The notes under the pieces: generated by a model
The model's input: only the letters and a program-made list of their open reading frames with translations
Databases searched by the model: none
Told to the model about the DNA's origin: nothing
Shown here: one piece after another, positions 58,061-64,000 of the stretch
Position numbering within the stretch: the first letter of the stretch is position 1
Layout: each line of letters begins with the position of its first letter
Translations under genes and position numbers: made by a program
Assembly: GCF_034190915.1 (NCBI RefSeq)
Contig: NW_026947500.1
Coordinates: forward strand, 21,202,501-21,266,500
From: Cavia porcellus
Lineage: Eukaryota; Chordata; Mammalia; Rodentia; Caviidae
Direction of reading: 5' to 3'
Length of the DNA stretch: 64,000 nucleotides

Positions 58061-58417
58061 TTTTGACATGTATCTTGTGTGTCTTTTTAAATTTTATTTT
58101 CCTGGTAATTCATTTGATGAAAGTTATTGGCCCAAGAGAACTGGAAACAAGATGATTCCTCCACTGCACAACATGGATGATTCCAGAAGCACAGTGCTGG
58201 GCTCCCCCAGTTCCTCACTCTGCCTCCCTCCAGTCCTTTTCTGTCTAAGACAGAAGCCTCCAGCTCAGCCAGTTCTAGAAGGTGCTGGGCTCCAGGCCTG
58301 CCTTTCCAGCCTTGGGCCTTCACATCATGGTGTTACCTGCCACCCCCAGGACCTCAGCTCTGCAGCCCCTCTATGCATTAGGCTAGACAGAAAAAGCTAG
58401 AAAAGCGAGAGTTCAGT
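58061..58417. other. Unassigned sequence
   Basis: Nothing recognised. Confidence 0.4.
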
Positions 58418-58590
58418 AACAAGGAGTGGAATGGCTCACCTATAATCCAGCACTCAAAGAGGCTGAGGCAGGAAGGCTGAAAGTTGGAGGCAGCCCGGGC
58501 AATTTAGGGACTCAGTGAGATCTGTCTCAACAATACAGCAAAAATGGTTCAGATGTAGCTTAGTGTAAAGGGCCCGGGTCCAATCCCCAG
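58418..58590 (+). repeat. B1-tRNA chimeric SINE (plus strand)
   Basis: A B1 monomer (GGAATGGCTCACCTATAATC, AGAGGCTGAGGCAGGAAGGC, GTGAGATCTGTCTCAACAAT) is joined through a short A-rich spacer to a tRNA-type unit (GGTTCAGATGTAGCTTAGTG, GGGTCCAATCCCCAGG). It is the clearest of the three chimeras because both parts are in reading orientation. Confidence 0.8.
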
Positions 58591-61164
58591 GTGAGATTTC
58601 ACCTGGCCACTGAGAGAAGCTTCAGGTACACAGGAGTCTTAGCACTTCTCAAATGACGCCCAGATGGTCCCCTGGCCATTTGTGCTGTGTTGTGTCTCCC
58701 ACGTTATTTGCTGCTTCCCCCTTTAGCCACATATGCAAACCAGAAACATTGGGGTGTCTTTGAAGCCAGCACAAAGCAGTTGAGGTCATCAGACAAGGAC
58801 GAGTGTGAGTCCTCTGGGACCAGTAGTCAACTGTCAACGTCTGTCCTGCTGGGAATACAGGATGAAGGTGGCAGCGATGTCTGTGCCTTCATGCCTGAGC
58901 AGGCTGATGGAGACCAAAGGATTCTGGGCCAGATTCCTAAGGGTCTCCCCAGTAGCCTTGGGAGCTGGCAGCCACCACACTGAGCAGCGTGGCCGCATGC
59001 ATGGAACACAATAATCCTTCCTCTGCGATGCTGTCTGGGCTCTGGGCAGACCCTGGCCCCATGGCCCGATGCCCTGGTTGCTTTCTCTCCATCCTGCAGG
59101 TACAACTGCCCCATAGCTACCTGACCCAGGTCCTGCCCCAAGCATCTGGATTCAGTCGGTGTGCTAAACCCCCAAATGAATTCCGTCTTTTAAAATCTGC
59201 CAAGTGACACTTGGAGTCTTAGTGTGGATACACAAAGATGTAGCAAGCTCTGAGGCTCAGCTCTTCCTGCCTGGATATGAACTTCTCAGCCTCCTGGTGG
59301 TTTTTGTTAGTTTGTTTTAGTTTCTGTTTTGTGAACAGCAAGACCATCTTTATCAGACAGAGACCCAGTGTAGGAATTAAGCATTATTTATAGTTTTCCC
59401 TTAATACTTTGAGGTATGATATGTCAGATGCAGATTATTCCTGGAAACTATTCCTAGATATAAATCCTACTTGAAAGAGTTTATTGTGGTTCATATTAAT
59501 GACTGGCAAGTTGGAGGTTTACACAGATAAATATTATACAGTAATTCGGTGGATAAACAAATAAATTAGGTTTAAGCCCTGACCACAAAAGCTTTGATTG
59601 ATCCAGAGGTGCCTATACATAGGGCAGCTCAACTGCCCTCCCAGGACCCTCGAGGTCTGGATTAGAGATTAAACAGGAGGGGGGTCCTGCCTTTGCAGTC
59701 TTCCTGCTTAGATGGGGAAATAAAATTGCTTGATAAGTAGAGAGGTTCATTGTTGACATTTTCAAGACAGCTAGGAACCTTGAGAATTTGAGATTTGACC
59801 TACATACAAGGGAAAGGACCATTCATAAGCTGTTAAATGCCCGGCAGAGTTGGACAGAGCTGGAGTTTGGGAGGACAATGGCATTTTGGAGATAGCCAGC
59901 ACTGTGTTCTGGCCACACAGGCATGCTCTGGCTCTGCCAGCCCTGGGCTCTTGGGAAGATAGATGTCTGCTGGGTTTAAACAGCTACAAGGTATGAGGGG
60001 GACTTCTGAGTTTTCCTAGCCCTGGAGCAGGACACCAGTGTCAGACAATAAGTGTCCCCCTATGTTTGTGTAAATACCCAGACATGTGTCCACCGGGAAG
60101 ATTCGGGGTGCAAGTGTCAGGCAAAGATAAATATACAGGGCAGCAGCAGAGTGGAGAGGGGCTCTCAGGAGGAACTGTCCCTGGCACAAAGCTGTGGGAA
60201 GAGGACGCTGTGTCCCAGCGGAATGAACTGTCTACCTCTCCATTCAAGCAGGTTCTGCTCTGGGCTGCAGCAGCCCCAAGGGAAATCAATTTGCCCTTTC
60301 CTGGAGGTGCTCGGGAGATATGAGGCTGGCTTTTAGAGCTGGTCCTTCCTTGGTGAAATGAGATTGTGGGTGCTGGTTTTGGGATTCAGAGTATGAGTGC
60401 AAACTTTCCAGTGCAGAAAGAAGTGCTAGTGACCCAAGATATGTCACTGTGTGTGTGTCTTAAAATTTTCTACCCTTATTTTAAACTCTGTCCAAAATTA
60501 GTTTGATCGAAAAATGAAGATGGGACTAGTTAAGCCCTGATGGCCTCGGGGTGAGCAGCCCAATCCTCCAGCTGAAGGGCTCCCGGGTCAAGGGCTGGCA
60601 CTGCAGTGACCCAGCTCAGGCTGGTGTTGCTGCAAAGCTGCACTAAGCAGCAGGTCCCAAGGAATGACCAGAAACAAAGACAGCCCAGAGACCAGGACAC
60701 TCCCTTTAATCTGCACACGGTGTGACTGGGTATGCAGCTGGCTGTGCCGTGGAGGTGGGATGCAGCCAACGCGCCCTCTGTGTCCTGGTGCCTGGGTGCT
60801 ACTTCTGCTTTACAGCATCTGGAAAGCCCGCTGACTGGAGCAGGCCAGGGCTGGGAAGTTTTTCTCTCCTGGATTTCAGCCCTCCCATGCATGCTGAGAA
60901 AAAGAGCTTATTGTGGCTGAGCATCTCAAGTGGATAACAACTTTCTAGTTGTGGCAGAGGTCTCCAGTGCAGACCTCTGGGTGCCCCTGGGTGTCCAAGG
61001 AACAATTCAGGCTTTGGCTCGAGAGTCACCTCCCGCAAGCGAACTTCTCCAACCACAAAACAAACCAACAAAACAAACTAAAACAACCCATCTGGATCTC
61101 TGTCTTTCCCTCAGCCACCTAACTGTATCTGGACACACTTATTTCTTGGCTTGTTAATGTTTTT
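58591..61164. other. Unassigned sequence with a possible regulatory stretch
   Basis: No mobile element is recognised. The 59360-59620 part is repeat-free and A/T-rich, with AAGCATTATTTATAGTTTTC, AGATAAATATTATACAG and AAGCTTTGATTGATCC (TCF/LEF-like CTTTGAT at 59592-59598). Other open frames are chance. Confidence 0.35.
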
Positions 61165-61291
61165 TTCCACTATGGTGTGGGTTCCTCGAGCTCAGGGACC
61201 CTGTTTCATGGTCAGTGCTCTACTTCTACGATTTAAAACTGTGCCCGAATTATAGGATGTGCTTTAAAAATTGTGAAATGAATGAATGTGC
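61165..61291 (+). repeat. L2-like 3' end fragment
   Basis: GGGTTCCTCGAGCTCAGGGA, CCCTGTTTCATGGTCAGTGC and GAAATGAATGAATG follow the L2 3' terminus order. Confidence 0.6.
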
Positions 61292-61389
61292 TTTGCAACA
61301 TATGGGAGATTTGTTTAACTCCGATATGGTAAAACATGCAGACGCAGAAATGATGTCAAGAGGAAAGCTGACACGGGTCTTAGAAGAGA

Positions 61390-61680
61390 TGTACAGACCA
61401 CACAGGAAGCACTAGGCGAGTCAGGAGGGAAGAGCGTGAGCAGAGCCTTTATTGTGGCCTCATGAGAAGGGAAAGACAAGGCATATGGCAGGCCCAGTAC
61501 TGCACAGCTGGAATAATTTTGGTGAGCTTTGGGCTCAGGTCCCCCAGGTGTTTAGGAGCTGTTGATAAGGGAACAGGAACTTTGCTTCCTGGATGTGGAA
61601 AAGCCAGACAGAAGGAGAAGTTGGAGCTTGGGCTCTGGATGGGTACTCTGCATATGCAAGGCTTACACACTGGCAAATTT
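61390..61680 (-). mobile_element. Possible ERV1-type LTR (minus strand)
   Basis: On the minus strand CACAATAAAGGCTCTGCTCA carries an AATAAA signal (complement at 61448-61453). It is followed by CGCTCTTCCCTCCTGACTCG and CTTCCTGTGTGGTCTGTACA, a U5-like run similar in layout to the LTR at 37727. The upstream part has a U3-like composition. No duplication was found. Confidence 0.5.
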
Positions 61681-61984
61681 TAAGTAAAGTAGAATTTAAC
61701 ACTGGCAGAGACAGTTCCTTCTGGGTCTGTACGGCCTCTGAGTCAAAGCATTATAAAATCTAGAAAAGAGAAAACATGATTGGTACAAAATGTCTCTTGG
61801 ACATGTGCAGACACGGAGAAGTTGTGGGTGCAGATGTTTAGACAAACATGAGAGCCAAACATGACTGAAGCGAGCTAAAATAACTTGGGGCGACATTCTG
61901 TTTTTATGGGTTCTGAAACCAATGTGCTCCCTTTGGATAGTTTTGCCAGTGGATTCCTCAGTGGGGAAGGATCCCTTCTGATAA
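61681..61984. other. Unassigned sequence
   Basis: Nothing recognised. Confidence 0.4.
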
Positions 61985-62460
61985 TCCCCTCCAAAGCTTT
62001 TATTGCAACATAATACACATGAAAATAAAATCCAAAAAACCATGCCTCTGTCATAGGGGTGGAGGGCCCACAAATACTTGCTGAACACACCCAGGCCCCA
62101 GAGTCAGCTCAGGAAACAGAAGGTTACCAGCAGAAGGGGCCTCCTTCTGTCCTCTCCACAGCCAGTAGTAACCCTCATCCTAGCTTCCACCAGCAGAGGG
62201 CAGTCTTCTGGTTTTTTAATCTCAATCTGTGCCTAACTTACTCCATTCAAATCATATACATGAAGTTCATGCAATTATTGCATATGGTTGACGATAGCTC
62301 ACTCTTTTTGCATCACTATATTCCATCTTGTGAAGACACCATGATTTATTCATCCTTTCAAATGTTAAGGAGCATTTGGCAAATTTCCAGTTTGGGACTA
62401 TAGCCATTTCCCTAGCTCTTGGCCTGTTGATCTGTGTTGGTCTTTTAGTTTCAAGCAATA
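61985..62460 (-). mobile_element. Decayed LINE-1 3' end (minus strand)
   Basis: CAAAGCTTTTATTGCAACAT with ATAATACACATGAAAATAAA on the left, and TTTGCATCACTATATTCCAT, GATTTATTCATCCTTTCAAA and GGGACTATAGCCATTTCCCT on the right, fit a very diverged antisense L1 3' end interrupted by unrecognised sequence at about 62045-62200. Confidence 0.5.
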
Positions 62461-62599
62461 GGAGTTCATTTGTACACCGTGATTCAGAAAGATGAATTTA
62501 TTGCAGTCATTCTGAGGTGCTCACTGAATAGAAAAGGGTGGAAATTCAGGTTTTGACATGGATGGTAGCGTTCCATCACTCTGAGGAAACATGAGATAG

Positions 62600-62900
62600 T
62601 CAATCTAAAAGGAAGAAAGATAGATGTTGACTCACGGTTTCAGAGGGTTTAGTCCTTGGCTGCTTGTCCCTGTTGCTTTAGGTTTGTCGTGGCCCAGTAC
62701 ATCACGGCAGACAAGCTTAGTAGAAGAGTCCTGTTCACATAACAGAGACAGGGAAGCAAGAAAGGCAAGGTCCCATGCTTCCAGTGACCCATTTCCTTCC
62801 ACTCAGCCCTGCCTTCTGAGGATTCCACCACCTCCCAAGAGTGCCACAGGCTGGTGACCAAGCCTTCGACACTGGACCTTTGGGAGACATTCAAGCAGAT
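62600..62900 (-). mobile_element. MaLR-like LTR fragment (minus strand)
   Basis: GTTGACTCACGGTTTCAGAG, GGGTTTAGTCCTTGGCTGC, CACCACCTCCCAAGAGTGCC, ACAGGCTGGTGACCAAGCC and CCTTTGGGAGACATTCAAGC match the same reverse-oriented family seen at 33360 and 52398. The 5' boundary is decayed. Confidence 0.7.
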
Positions 62901-64000
62901 GGGAGCCAAGGCTAGCCTGTTTAAGGGATCCTAGCAGCAAGAACTTTGCATAATCTCTTTAAGATGGAACAGAACCTTTCTTGATCTACCTAGTGTGGGG
63001 TTCCCCACCTATGTTGAGTGGAAAGTTGACAGACCATAGGAGTTTTATAGTGTGGCATGGGAAAAACAGCAAAGATCCCAGCTAAATCAATTGGGAAAAG
63101 TGGTTTTAAAAGGCTACGCTTTTTAGGACATCCCATATTTTTTTAACCTTCCTGGAGGGGATATTACCTAAGCTGGACTCCTTTCATGTATGTATTCGTA
63201 TCTCAAGGCACTAATGTTTCAACATACAAGGAAATACTGACCCCAAACAGCTTGTGAATGAATGGGAGTGAGCAGAAAATATGTCGCAAAGAGCTGTAAT
63301 GCAACTATAGGGATTTGGAGTGGGATTTTTTTTCTCTAGAAAATAGTAAAGTCTGAAAGGAGATAATCAGGGTTACCCTTCAGGAATAATAGCATGGCAA
63401 GTATTACACTAACATTCCTTCCTGTGGGTTTTAGTTGACAAAGTACCTTCCCCCAATCAGCTCTGACAGCTCTGACCAATATACGAAGGTGATTTGGGCC
63501 ACGAACTTGCAAAGAATTTGGAGAAACAGCAACCAGCTACATTCAAAGGAAAATACAGAGACACAGAGGCCAAGGAAGAGGATATCTCCAAAGGAGGGCA
63601 GAGGGGCAGTCTTGGTGCCCCAGAGAAGTGAGAGGAGGTGCTAGATTTGGTGTCTTAGTGGCTGTGGCAGCCCTGCAGGGGCACCACTTGGCTGTGTCTC
63701 CCAGATACCAGCTTGAAGGAATGCAGCAGGCTGCAGAATCTGCTTCTGCCCAGCTTTCAAGCCAAGTCCCTGCTCTTCCAGGGCAGCTGCTGGTTGTGAC
63801 AGTGTGGGTGGGTTTGGGTTGCAGCTCACACTGGGCGGCATGAAGCTGGCCCTGCACTGTCCCACACCAGTGCTCAGCTTCCAGCTCTCTCCTCCTTTTC
63901 TCTGGCCTTTCCCTGGGGCCAGACCTGCATCATGTCACCAGGAAGCCAGGGCCTGATGCATGAGGAACCTATACCTCACTCCTTGGTTCTTTGTGGCTCT
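62901..64000. other. Unassigned sequence to the window end
   Basis: No element or exon is recognised. Confidence 0.4.

Overview
The window looks like ordinary mammalian nuclear DNA, most likely from a rodent. It is CpG-poor and rich in interspersed repeats, it has microsatellites every few kilobases, and no long open reading frame looks conserved. The rodent call rests on 7SL-derived B1 monomers, on chimeric elements in which a B1 is joined to a tRNA-derived (ID-like) unit, and on at least seven copies of a short tRNA-derived SINE. That SINE has a recognisable A-box/B-box body and an A-rich tail. B1-tRNA chimeras are known from squirrel-related and some other non-murid rodents. I cannot name the species from sequence alone.

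I find no functional protein-coding gene, tRNA, rRNA or CRISPR array. The only recognisable gene sequence is a processed pseudogene of the splicing factor SRSF7 (about 31632-32540, plus strand). It is intronless and frameshifted, and it keeps its 3'UTR and polyadenylation signal. The window is therefore intergenic or lies inside a large intron.

Layout: 1-6100 is mostly unassigned sequence with a B1, two tRNA-type SINE copies and an LTR. 6150-8165 is an unusual A/T-rich, diverged tandem-like array. It touches the 3' end of a minus-strand, 5'-truncated LINE-1 (8165-12837) that carries two younger SINE insertions. 12.8-31 kb holds a long purine tract, several LTR remnants, MIR/L2 fossils, L1 pieces and unassigned DNA. 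31.6-40.1 kb is the most layered part: the SRSF7 pseudogene with a SINE just downstream, an opposed pair of MaLR-like LTRs, three tetranucleotide-type microsatellite tracts, and a minus-strand L1 broken up by an ERV1-type LTR, a MaLR-like LTR, a small DNA transposon and a SINE. 40-64 kb holds further solo LTRs (one with an exact 5-bp target duplication and TG...CA ends), a Tigger-like fragment, L1/L2 fossils and stretches of unique sequence.

Several unique stretches (around 5.4, 17, 22, 34.4-35, 44.6, 48.7, 49.5, 50.1, 54.1 and 59.5 kb) are free of recognised repeats and contain clustered transcription-factor-like words. They are the best places to look for conserved enhancers, but conservation cannot be judged from one sequence. 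All repeat-family names come from remembered consensus patterns, not from a database search.
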